Origin: UBA7672 sp040398425
GTDB lineage: Bacteria; Pseudomonadota; Alphaproteobacteria; Caulobacterales; Hyphomonadaceae
Assembly: GCA_040398425.1 (NCBI GenBank)
Contig: JBBATZ010000011.1
Location: forward strand, 1-64,000
Direction of reading: 5' to 3'
DNA: 64,000 nt
Positions 1 to 7,613 of the stretch are shown here, one piece after another. A program made the position numbers and the translations under genes. Below the pieces are notes generated by a model. The model was not told the origin of the DNA and made no database searches. It was given only the letters and a program-made list of their open reading frames with translations. The first letter of the stretch is position 1; each line of letters begins with the position of its first letter.

Positions 1-564
1 CTAGACGCCTGAGCGTCCCTTGCGCGGCAGCATGCGGTCCAGCGTGTTGTCCTTCAGGACATAGTGATGAAACAGCGCTGCTGCAGCGTGGAGCCCAAGC
101 AGGAAGTATCCCACTGTTCCGCCTGTCTCGTGTAGTTCCTGGACTTGCTCGGCGAATTGCTTGTTAACACCGGTCAGGGGCGGCAGCTGGAGGCCCCAGA
201 ACGGTATCGGGTCGCCCTCGGCGCTCAGGATGGTCCAGCCAGCAAACGGCATCGCAATCAGCCACAGATAGATCGCAAGATGGGCCGCGATCGATAGCCA
301 GTGAAGCAGGCGCGGCAGTTCCGGAGTGATCGGTGGCGTCTTCCAGACGAATGCTCGCAGGCCGCCGCGAACGAAGGTTGCGGCCAGCACAGTGAGCCCG
401 AGCATGAAGTGCCATGTTTTCAGCCCCTCGCGAATGTCGCTGCCGCACGGGAAGTTCTCGCGCAACAGGATGCAGGCATAGGCCGCCACGACGAGCAGCA
501 GGACGAGCCAGTGCAGGGCGATGGCTATGTTGGGGTAGCGTTTCGATGCGGCCGCGTTGGTCAT
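1..564 (-). CDS. Cytochrome b561 family protein
   Basis: A 187-residue, four-helix membrane protein of the prokaryotic cytochrome b561 family. These bind two b-type hemes and move electrons between the quinone pool and periplasmic or small-molecule acceptors. Candidate heme ligands are histidines in the first helix (ALHWLV), the second (TWHFMLG), the third (AAHLAIY) and the last (GLHAAAALFHH). The length is normal for the family. The ATG at 564 is preceded by AGGAG on the minus strand. The stop codon falls on the first bases of the window, so the gene is complete, but its downstream neighbour is not visible. The physiological electron acceptor cannot be told from sequence. Confidence 0.9.
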   Translation of the reverse strand: MTNAAASKRYPNIAIALHWLVLLLVVAAYACILLRENFPCGSDIREGLKTWHFMLGLTVLAATFVRGGLRAFVWKTPPITPELPRLLHWLSIAAHLAIYLWLIAMPFAGWTILSAEGDPIPFWGLQLPPLTGVNKQFAEQVQELHETGGTVGYFLLGLHAAAALFHHYVLKDNTLDRMLPRKGRSGV

Positions 565-707
565 GCTGAGCTCCTAGCTCCGCTTAGCATGCGAGACGCG
601 CCGGCAATGTGCGTTGAGGCACATCAATCCGCAGAATCGAGAAACCTTTCGAATTGGCTGCGCGAATGCGGATCAGAGGCGCGTGCAGGGTTGGCGAGTG
701 GGCACGC

Positions 708-2102
708 CTAGCCGAGCTTCGCCTTCCAAGCCGCGATCTGCTCGCGCACGCGGCCAGGTGCGGTGCCGCCATAGCTTTGGCGGCTGGCGACGGAGGCGTC
801 GACGGTGAGGACAGCGAAGACTTTGTCGGTGATGCGCGGTTCGAGTTTCTGTAGCACGCCAAGCGGCAGGTCAGGTAGCGCGATGCCGGCGGTCTCCGCT
901 GCTTTCACGGCGGCGCCTGTGATGTGGTGGGCTTCGCGGAAAGGTATGTTGAGCTCGCGCACGAGCCAGTCGGCGAGGTCGGTCGCGGTCGAGAAGCCTG
1001 ATGACGCGCTGGCGCGCATGCGCTCCTTGTTCGGGGTCATGGTGGCGATCATGCCGGTCATGGCCTGCAGGGAGAGGTCGAGCGAGTCGAAGGCATCGAA
1101 TGTGGTTTGCTTGTCGTCCTGCATGTCTTTCGAATAGGCGAGCGGCAGGCCCTTCATGATGGTGAAGAGCTGGACGAGCGAGCCGATGGCGCGTCCGGAT
1201 TTTGCGCGCACGAGTTCGGCGGCGTCCGGGTTACGTTTCTGCGGCATGATGCTGGAGCCGGTGGACCAGGCGTCCGACATGCGCACGAAGCCGAACTGGG
1301 CGGATGACCAGATCACGATCTCTTCGGCGAGGCGGGAGAGGTGTTGTGCGCAGATCGCGACTGAGCTCAGCGCTTCGAGGGCGAAGTCGCGGGCGGAGAC
1401 GCAGTCGAGCGAGTTGGCCATGGGGCGGTCGAAGCCGAGCGCCTTGGCGGTCATGTGGCGATCGATCGGGAAGCCGGTACCGGCGAGAGCGGCGGCGCCT
1501 AGCGGGCTTTCGTTCATGCGGACGATGGCGTCGGCGAAGCGACCGCGGTCGCGGTCGAACATCTCGACATAGGCCATCAGGTGGTGGCCGAACGTGACGG
1601 GCTGGGCGGTCTGCAGGTGGGTGAAGCCCGGCATGACGGTATCGGCGTGGGCCTCGGCCTGCGCGAGCAAGGCTTTCATCAGGGCGGTCAGCTGGTCGCG
1701 GCGGGTCTCACACGCGGATTTGACCCAGAGCCGGAAATCGACGGCGACCTGGTCGTTTCTGGAGCGGGCGGTGTGGAGGCGGCCCGCGGGCTCGCCGATG
1801 ATGTCCTTCAGGCGCGACTCCACATTGAGGTGGATGTCCTCCAGCGCCTTGGAAAACTGGAATTTTCCTTCGCGGATTTCGGACAGGACCTGATCGAGCC
1901 CGTTCTGGATGGCGGATTCGTCGGCGGCGGTGATGACGCCGGCTTTGACCAGCATCGCTGCATGGGCTTTCGAGCCGGCGATGTCCTGCTCAGCGAGGCG
2001 CTTGTCCACGTCGATAGACGCGTTTATCGCCTCCATGACCTGATCGGGCATGGCCGAGAACCGGCCGCCCCACATGGTGTTGCTCTCGGGATTTTTCGTC
2101 AT
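708..2102 (-). CDS. argH: Argininosuccinate lyase
   Basis: This enzyme splits argininosuccinate into arginine and fumarate, the last step of arginine synthesis. The 464-residue product begins MTKNPESNTMWGGRF, the usual N-terminus of the family. It carries the fumarase/aspartase superfamily signature GSSIMPQKRNPD in the second half, with TARSRNDQV and THLQTAQP upstream. The frame stays open for another 87 codons before this ATG, but those residues match no ArgH and lie antisense to the divergent thioredoxin-like gene, so the ATG at 2102 is chosen. Its start codon overlaps the start codon of the divergent gene, so its promoter must lie inside that gene. Function is very secure. Confidence 0.96.
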   Translation of the reverse strand: MTKNPESNTMWGGRFSAMPDQVMEAINASIDVDKRLAEQDIAGSKAHAAMLVKAGVITAADESAIQNGLDQVLSEIREGKFQFSKALEDIHLNVESRLKDIIGEPAGRLHTARSRNDQVAVDFRLWVKSACETRRDQLTALMKALLAQAEAHADTVMPGFTHLQTAQPVTFGHHLMAYVEMFDRDRGRFADAIVRMNESPLGAAALAGTGFPIDRHMTAKALGFDRPMANSLDCVSARDFALEALSSVAICAQHLSRLAEEIVIWSSAQFGFVRMSDAWSTGSSIMPQKRNPDAAELVRAKSGRAIGSLVQLFTIMKGLPLAYSKDMQDDKQTTFDAFDSLDLSLQAMTGMIATMTPNKERMRASASSGFSTATDLADWLVRELNIPFREAHHITGAAVKAAETAGIALPDLPLGVLQKLEPRITDKVFAVLTVDASVASRQSYGGTAPGRVREQIAAWKAKLG

Positions 2103-2730
2103 GGACCTGCGACCCGTCTTTTCTGCCGCGCTTCTCGCACTCTTCGCGGCGGCTTGCCAGCCAGCCGAGAAGCCCGCCGAGCCGGGCCCGGAAACGGTGA
2201 CCGCGCCGGAAGCGACGCCTGCTCCGGCAGGGTCGAGCCAGCTGGCGTCATTCAAGACGGGCAAGTTCGACCGGCTGGACTTCGACGTCGATCTGGCTGC
2301 GCCGACCTCCACCTTTGTGGACGAGACGGGCAAGGCCCATTCGTTCGCCGAGTACAAGGGCAAGGTGCTGGTCTATAATATCTGGGCCGAATGGTGCGGG
2401 CCCTGCGTCGAGGAAATGCCCAGCCTCGCCCGTCTGCAGAAGGCGTTTGAGGGCAAGGATGTGGCCGTGGTTCCGGTTGCCTATGGTTTCGGGCAGGGCG
2501 TAACGCGCGAGTCGACGCTGGCCAAGTTCCGCAGCCTCGTGGGAACGGACCTGCCCTTCTATTACGATGGCGAGCAGGTTCTGCAGTCTGAGGCGCAGAC
2601 CGGGGCGCTGCCTGCCACCCTGATCTACGACAAGACTGGCAAGGAAGTGGCCCGGCTCGCGGTTCCTGCTGAATGGGATTCGCCTGAGGCCGTGGCCCTT
2701 GTCCAGGCTGTGCTGGATGGCAAAAGCTGA
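2101..2730 (+). CDS. TlpA-family thiol:disulfide lipoprotein
   Basis: A 209-residue membrane-anchored thioredoxin-like protein of the TlpA/ResA type. Residues 1-17 form a lipoprotein signal with a cysteine after LLALFAAA. A thioredoxin domain fills the rest, with the redox motif WAEWCGPC and the cis-proline region GALPATLIYD. Such proteins reduce periplasmic disulfides, for instance during cytochrome c or copper-site assembly. The frame is open upstream to an ATG at 2050, but starting at 2101 gives a clean lipoprotein signal. Several alphaproteobacteria keep this gene divergent from argH. The substrate is unknown. Confidence 0.88.
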   Translation: MDLRPVFSAALLALFAAACQPAEKPAEPGPETVTAPEATPAPAGSSQLASFKTGKFDRLDFDVDLAAPTSTFVDETGKAHSFAEYKGKVLVYNIWAEWCGPCVEEMPSLARLQKAFEGKDVAVVPVAYGFGQGVTRESTLAKFRSLVGTDLPFYYDGEQVLQSEAQTGALPATLIYDKTGKEVARLAVPAEWDSPEAVALVQAVLDGKS

Positions 2731-2895
2731 CACTGTCAGCCTGAGTTCAGGGTTCTGACGGTTCACTTCGACGCGAGATTGCCCGCGTGCGGCGCCTGAG
2801 CGGCTTGTCGCAGCGAGAGGTATTCGGCAAGGATCATCCCAACAAATTAGACGAGCTGGCGAAAAGCTGGCCGCGCTACCGGGAGGTCTACCGCC

Positions 2896-3963
2896 ATGAC
2901 GAAACTGTCCGCTGTTTCGCTGGGTGCTTGGGCGCTGGCGCTTGTTATCGCCGGAGGTGGTGCAGCGTCCGCGCAGACAGCGTCCGCTCAGACGGGGCCG
3001 GAGGTCGACAAGGCGGCCATTGCCGCGCCGCTGGTCGAGCCGGGCTACAAGGCGCTGCGTCTTGCCATCGGTCAGCCCGATCTGCAGGGCGTCTGGACCA
3101 ACGCCTCCAATACCACGATGCGCCGCCCGCCCGGCAACAAGAACCTCGTGATGACGGATGAGGAGGCAGCCAAGGCGCGCGCCGAGAACCCGTCCAACAT
3201 CCGCCAGGCGACTGACGACAACCAGAAGACGACCGATGGCCTGCTCGACGGCAAGGACCTGAAGTCTGGCCGCGGCTACAACGCGTTCTGGATCGATCCG
3301 GGCAACAACTACGCAAACGTCAAAGGCACGTGGCGCACGTCGTGGATCGTCGATCCGCCGAACGGTCAGGTGCCCGCCAAGCCGGGCGCTGGTGGTCGTC
3401 CGGTGAATGTGGGGACCGGCTATGACAATCCGGAAGAGCGCAACCTCAACGAGCGCTGCATCATCCTGAACACGTCAGGCCCGCCAATCGGGAACTACCT
3501 GTACAACAACAATCTTCGGATCGTGCAGTCGCCGGACCATGTGGTGATCGAATCCGAGATGATCCACGACACGCGCATCATTCCGCTCAACGCCAAGCAC
3601 GGACCGAAGGCGCTCGCGCCATGGATGGGCGATTCGATCGGCTGGTGGGACGGCGACACGCTGGTCGTCGAGACGGTGAACATGACCCGCGGCGGTTCGA
3701 CCATCCAGATCTCGCCCGCAGGCAAGATCACCGAGCGCTTCTCGCGCTACAACGACAAGCAGGTTTTCTACGAATTCGAAGTGGATGACCCGACCTACTA
3801 TAAGCAGACGTGGAAAGGTCAGATGGCCCTCAATTCCAGCCCCGGCCTCTACGAATATGCCTGCCACGAGGGCAATATGGGCCTTCTCGGCATCCTGGAG
3901 GGCGGCCGGCAGGCGGATCGCACCGGGAGAAACAGCTCCGAAGCCGGCGACCGCGAGGAATAG
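2896..3963 (+). CDS. Secreted GVWTN/CHEGN protein, copy 1 (function unknown)
   Basis: A 355-residue secreted protein: a signal peptide of about 26 residues ending ASAQ, then a domain beginning GQPDLQGVWTNAS. Conserved landmarks include YNNNLRI, DSIGWWDGDTLVVET, ERFSRY and, near the C-terminus, YACHEGN. I recognise the family from acidobacteria and some proteobacteria, often in many copies, but know no assigned function. The cluster of Trp, Tyr, His and Cys motifs could form a ligand or metal site; that is inference. GGGAGG precedes the ATG. A paralogue follows 218 bases downstream, separated by a strong terminator, so the two are probably separate transcripts. Confidence 0.8.
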   Translation: MTKLSAVSLGAWALALVIAGGGAASAQTASAQTGPEVDKAAIAAPLVEPGYKALRLAIGQPDLQGVWTNASNTTMRRPPGNKNLVMTDEEAAKARAENPSNIRQATDDNQKTTDGLLDGKDLKSGRGYNAFWIDPGNNYANVKGTWRTSWIVDPPNGQVPAKPGAGGRPVNVGTGYDNPEERNLNERCIILNTSGPPIGNYLYNNNLRIVQSPDHVVIESEMIHDTRIIPLNAKHGPKALAPWMGDSIGWWDGDTLVVETVNMTRGGSTIQISPAGKITERFSRYNDKQVFYEFEVDDPTYYKQTWKGQMALNSSPGLYEYACHEGNMGLLGILEGGRQADRTGRNSSEAGDREE

Positions 3964-3990
3964 GCTGAAGTTATCGACGTGATCATGAAG

Positions 3991-4020
3991 CGCCGCTGCC
4001 TTGCTGGCAGCGGCGTTTTT
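3991..4020 (+). terminator. Rho-independent terminator after copy 1
   Basis: A perfect 10-bp stem, CGCCGCTGCC pairing with GGCAGCGGCG, closes a 5-base loop (TTGCT) and is followed at once by TTTTT. It lies 28 bases after the stop of the first secreted paralogue. A closely similar hairpin follows the second paralogue, so the terminator was probably duplicated with the gene. Confidence 0.9.
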
Positions 4021-4180
4021 GTTCGCGATTGACGCCGGCGGGAACTTCAACTCGACGCGAGGCGACCGGGCGTTTGGGCTCGCGAGCTTGTGGCGGCCTG
4101 CCGGATTGGGCATCACTCACTTGAGAGTTACGACACGCAGAGACCGGCGAAGTCCGGTTCGCACCGGGAGGAGTAGGACC

Positions 4181-5293
4181 ATGATCAGGCTGCGCCAGAT
4201 TTCGCTTGCCGCCATCGCGGCAACGCTTGTCGCCATTGGAGGCGGCACCGCCTTCGCGCAGGGCGCCGGGGACGGCAAGGGCGGCCGCGTGATGGTGCCG
4301 AACCAGAAGCCAGCCAAGGAAGGCGACCGCGTCGCCGCCGGTTACGTGGCACCCCGCCTGTCGATCGGCCAGCCCGACCTCACAGGCGTTTGGTCCAACT
4401 CGTCCAACACCGTGATGACCCGCCCGGGCAAGTTCAAGACGCTGGTGCTGTCTGACGCCGAAGAGGCCAAGGCGCGCGCCGAGAACCCGTCCAACATTCG
4501 CCAGGCGACTGACGACAACCAGAAGACGACCGATGGCCTGCTCGACGGCAAGGACCTTGCCTCCGGCCGTGGCTACAATGCTTTCTGGATCGATCCGGGC
4601 ACGGCCTATGCCAACGTCAAAGGCACGTGGCGCACCTCGTGGATCGTCGATCCGCCGAACGGGCAGGTGCCGTTGTCAGAAGACGGCAAGAAGCTGATGA
4701 GCTCGCTGCGCGGCGGACGCGGGCGCGGCTCGGGTTATGACAATCCGGAAGAGCGGGGTGCAGGCGAGCGCTGCATCGTCGGCTTCGGCGGATCTGGCGG
4801 CCCGCCTATGATGAACGTGCTGTACAATAACAATTACCAGATCATCCAGGCGCCGGATCATGTCGTGATCGTCGTCGAGATGAATCACGATGCGCGCATC
4901 GTTCCGCTCAACGCCAAGCACAAGTCCTCCGCGCTGAACCAGTATCTCGGCGACTCCATCGGTTGGTGGGAACGCGACACGCTGGTGGTCGAGACCATCA
5001 ACGTGAACCCCGAGGGCGGCAGCCAGGTTCGCCTGACGCCGGGCGGCAAGATCACCGAGCGCTTCACGCGCTATTCCGATACGCAGGTGCTGTACGAATT
5101 CGAGGTCAACGATCCCGCGCTCTACAGCCAGGCGTGGAAGGGCGAGGTCGGCATGAACAAGGTCGAGGGCAACGTCTACGAATACGCCTGCCACGAAGGC
5201 AATCACGGCCTCATCGGCATCCTCGAAGGCGGCCGCGCGGCCGATCGTGCTGGCAAGGACATCAGCGAGAAGGGCGATCGGGACGAAGGGTGA
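4181..5293 (+). CDS. Secreted GVWTN/CHEGN protein, copy 2 (function unknown)
   Basis: The tandem paralogue of the preceding gene: 370 residues, with a signal peptide (residues 1-28, ending TAFAQ). The same landmarks appear in the same order: GQPDLTGVWSNSS, YNNNYQI, DSIGWWERDTLVVET, ERFTRYSD and YACHEGN. The frame extends upstream to 4001, but the ATG at 4181 has GGGAGGAG just before it and begins a proper signal peptide. Bases 4466-4557 match 3169-3260 of copy 1 at all but one of 92 positions, including silent sites. Flanking coding sequence is clearly more diverged. This suggests recent gene conversion or strong constraint. Function unknown. Confidence 0.82.
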   Translation: MIRLRQISLAAIAATLVAIGGGTAFAQGAGDGKGGRVMVPNQKPAKEGDRVAAGYVAPRLSIGQPDLTGVWSNSSNTVMTRPGKFKTLVLSDAEEAKARAENPSNIRQATDDNQKTTDGLLDGKDLASGRGYNAFWIDPGTAYANVKGTWRTSWIVDPPNGQVPLSEDGKKLMSSLRGGRGRGSGYDNPEERGAGERCIVGFGGSGGPPMMNVLYNNNYQIIQAPDHVVIVVEMNHDARIVPLNAKHKSSALNQYLGDSIGWWERDTLVVETINVNPEGGSQVRLTPGGKITERFTRYSDTQVLYEFEVNDPALYSQAWKGEVGMNKVEGNVYEYACHEGNHGLIGILEGGRAADRAGKDISEKGDRDEG

Positions 5294-5317
5294 TCCTTCA
5301 TCTGGAGCTTGAACAAG

Positions 5318-5349
5318 AAGCGCCGCTGTCGATGAGACAGCGGCGCTTT
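5318..5349 (+). terminator. Rho-independent terminator after copy 2
   Basis: A 13-bp stem (AAGCGCCGCTGTC with GACAGCGGCGCTT) and a 5-base loop GATGA end in TTTCATTT. The AAG/CTT base pairs make it readable in both directions, which suits its place between the secreted paralogue and the convergent MORN gene. Confidence 0.85.
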
Positions 5350-5386
5350 CATTTGATGGCCCTGGTCGCGCAGCGACCGCGTTTCG

Positions 5387-6709
5387 CTAGTTCCGCTTAG
5401 TCGTCGTCGGCGTACGATACTCGATACGCTTTCCGTCCGGCGTGACGCGCGTGCAGAGCGGCTGGCGAACGTCATTGACCCACGTGCATTCCTGTTTCGA
5501 GCGGTCCTTCAGGAAGTCTGTGCCTTTTCCGTTGCGCTTGCCGTTGGCGTACAGGCCTTCGAAGTGCGTGCCGTCAGCATAAGTGACGGTGACCATTCCG
5601 CTCAGCATGCCGTTGGTCCAGACGCCGTTGAGCGTGCCCTGGTTCGAGAACTCGACAGCTTGTCCACTCGGAACATGGTCGAGGAACTGGCCGGTAATCT
5701 TGCGGCCGTCCTTGAACGTCAGTTCGCCAGGGCCCTTCTGCACGTCGTTGACGAAGGCGCCACGGAAGATGCGGCCGTCGCCGAATGTCGTGGTGGCCTG
5801 GCCATGGCGCTGGTCGTTCACGAACGGTCCGATGTAAGAATAGCTGCCATCGACGCGCGAGAGGCGGCCATCGCCCTGACGCTTGTCGTTTACCCAGGCG
5901 CCATCATAGGTCCAGCGCTGCTGGTCATAAGTGTAGACGCCCTGTCCGGTACGGTGATCGTTCTTCCACTCGCCGACATAGACGGAGCCATCGGTGTAAG
6001 TCTGCGTGCCAGAGCCCTCGCGTTTGCCGGCGACATAGGCGCCTTCATAGGTGGAGCCATCCGGAAGTACGAGGCGGCCCTTGCCCTGGCGAACGCCGTT
6101 GACGAAATCGCCCTCATAGCGCTCGCCGGTGGGAAGCGTCTCGCTGCCGAGGCCATTGATCAGGCCCATCGTATAGCTGCCCTCGTGGATGTATCCGCTC
6201 GGGCAGGCGTAGAGTCCCTTGCCGTGGCGCTGGCCGCTGACGAAGTTGCCGGTATAGGTGCAGCCATTGGCGAGCGTCTCGGCGCTGGCGCCCTGGCGTA
6301 CGATGTCGATGCCGACGGACATCAGGTCCTTCACCCCGCCTTTTTCAGCGCAGGCACAGGCGATGGGCGAGACAGCGTACGCGCCGCCCGGCGCAATCTG
6401 GCCGACCGAGCGCTCCGGAACCACGAACGGGGCCGTGCCGCGCGCGCAGGTGAAGGTGATGTCCTTCATTGTGGCGTAGCCGGACGTCTGCGAATTGTTG
6501 ACGAGGCGCAGCTCGATATTGGCCCCATTGCAGCCAAGGGCAGGCGTGGCGCGCCATTGCACTTCGCGGCCGTCCGTCCAGCGCAGGGAGGCATTCCAGT
6601 CCGGGCCCTGCCGGGCGCCCGCAGCGAGGGGGAGGCCGACAATCGCTGCCGCCAGCGCCAACAAGGCGACTCGGCGCGGACCGTTTGACCTGAACAGTTT
6701 TGAAAACAT
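5387..6709 (-). CDS. Secreted MORN-repeat protein
   Basis: A 440-residue exported protein. Residues 1-32 are a signal peptide (basic start, then LALAAAIVGLPLAAGA). About 130 residues of unassigned domain follow, and the rest is a run of roughly ten MORN repeats of 22-23 residues with the pattern YEGxxxxGxxxGxG, for example RYEGDFVNGVRQGKG and TYEGAYVAGKREGSG. MORN repeats form elongated beta-sheets used as scaffolds or lipid-binding surfaces; their role in bacterial periplasm is poorly defined. The frame is open far upstream, but the ATG at 6709 has GGGAG about 9 bases before it and starts the signal peptide. It is convergent with the secreted paralogue. Confidence 0.82.
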   Translation of the reverse strand: MFSKLFRSNGPRRVALLALAAAIVGLPLAAGARQGPDWNASLRWTDGREVQWRATPALGCNGANIELRLVNNSQTSGYATMKDITFTCARGTAPFVVPERSVGQIAPGGAYAVSPIACACAEKGGVKDLMSVGIDIVRQGASAETLANGCTYTGNFVSGQRHGKGLYACPSGYIHEGSYTMGLINGLGSETLPTGERYEGDFVNGVRQGKGRLVLPDGSTYEGAYVAGKREGSGTQTYTDGSVYVGEWKNDHRTGQGVYTYDQQRWTYDGAWVNDKRQGDGRLSRVDGSYSYIGPFVNDQRHGQATTTFGDGRIFRGAFVNDVQKGPGELTFKDGRKITGQFLDHVPSGQAVEFSNQGTLNGVWTNGMLSGMVTVTYADGTHFEGLYANGKRNGKGTDFLKDRSKQECTWVNDVRQPLCTRVTPDGKRIEYRTPTTTKRN

Positions 6710-6908
6710 TACGCGCGACTCCCGCAGCATCCGCTCGAAGCATTCCCCACTTGCGAGTGTCATGGCGCAAGAACTGTCGTCAAGTTTAGCCAAACTGTGG
6801 CGGAGAGGGGGCTGGCTGCCAAATCGCCGCTTTAACAAAAGATGGAACCAATTCGTCCGCGGCCGCGTTCTGGCGCTGAGTTTACCATCCCAACATACGG
6901 AGCCTTGC

Positions 6909-7109
6909 ATGACCCGTCCGGCCACTCTCACCTCCGCCGCCGTCCTTCTCGGCCTTTCCACTCTGGCCGGCTGCGGTACGAACATGGAACAGCGCGCCGC
7001 AACGGGAGCCGCGACGGGGCTGCTGGTCGCGGGCCCGGTCGGAGCTGTAGTCGGAGGCGCGGCCGGGGTCGTCGTAAACGAAGCCGACGAAGCCAAAGAC
7101 AACAAGTAG
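6909..7109 (+). CDS. Small glycine-zipper lipoprotein, copy 1
   Basis: A 66-residue lipoprotein. The signal ends in the lipobox LSTLAGC, and the mature part is CGTNMEQRAATGAATG followed by an Ala/Gly/Val stretch (GPVGAVVGGAAGVVV) and an acidic tail. Glycine zippers of this kind insert into or pack along membranes and occur in OmpA/SmpA-associated lipoproteins; the exact job is unknown. A paralogue with the same core follows 113 bases downstream. A GC-only hairpin lies between them. Confidence 0.75.
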   Translation: MTRPATLTSAAVLLGLSTLAGCGTNMEQRAATGAATGLLVAGPVGAVVGGAAGVVVNEADEAKDNK

Positions 7110-7140
7110 GCGTAAGCCCCCGAATCGAACCGACCTGAAA

Positions 7141-7165
7141 GGCCGGCCCCGACACAGGGCCGGCC
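7141..7165. terminator. GC-rich hairpin between lipoprotein paralogues
   Basis: GGCCGGCCC and GGGCCGGCC pair perfectly over 9 bp around a 7-base loop. There is no T-run, so it may be an attenuator or mRNA stabiliser rather than a true terminator. Confidence 0.45.
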
Positions 7166-7222
7166 GCTGGTGTTGTGAGGGGTATTTCGGCTAGCATAGC
7201 CGCCTCGCCAACGAGGTCGGTC

Positions 7223-7414
7223 ATGACAAAACAATTCGCCATCTTTGCTGCAGTCCTTGCGCTTGGCGCAACCACGCTGTCCGCTTGCGGCACCAATATG
7301 GAGCAACGCGCAGCTACGGGAGCTGCAACGGGTCTCATCGTCGCCGGTCCGGTCGGGGCCGCGGTCGGCGCAGTCGCCGGAGTCGTTGTCGATGAGGCCG
7401 ACAAGAAGAACTGA
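7223..7414 (+). CDS. Small glycine-zipper lipoprotein, copy 2
   Basis: A 63-residue paralogue of the lipoprotein encoded 113 bases upstream. It has a lipobox TTLSAC and shares CGTNMEQRAATGAATG, then GPVGAAVGAVAGVVV and a charged tail DEADKKN. Signal sequences differ while the mature cores are nearly the same, as expected if selection acts on the mature zipper. AACGAGG lies before the ATG at 7223. The tandem pair may form homo- or hetero-oligomers in the outer membrane; this is inference. Confidence 0.75.
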   Translation: MTKQFAIFAAVLALGATTLSACGTNMEQRAATGAATGLIVAGPVGAAVGAVAGVVVDEADKKN

Positions 7415-7441
7415 CCGATAGAGCTACGTTCGGCGATTGAG

Positions 7442-7470
7442 CTTCCGGATGTCTACGCGTCCGGAAGGCC
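7442..7470 (+). terminator. Hairpin after second lipoprotein
   Basis: CTTCCGGA and TCCGGAAG pair around a 10-base loop, followed by GCCTTTCC. The weak T-run makes termination plausible but unproven. It separates the lipoprotein pair from the TonB receptor gene. Confidence 0.45.
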
Positions 7471-7613
7471 TTTCCTCGCAGAGGAAAACTCGCTCCACAA
7501 AAGAACGTCGGGCAAACGGCTTCCGTTGACGCGAGCGTAGCTGTTCGTACGCGGACGATTACTCTATGAACGCCGCCGCTGCGCCTGTCTTGCGCAGCGT
7601 GTGGAGTTTGCCG

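Noticed and set aside
1581..2378. A 265-codon plus-strand frame over argH and tlpA starts
   Set aside because: Out of frame with tlpA and antisense to argH; composition is that of a shadow.
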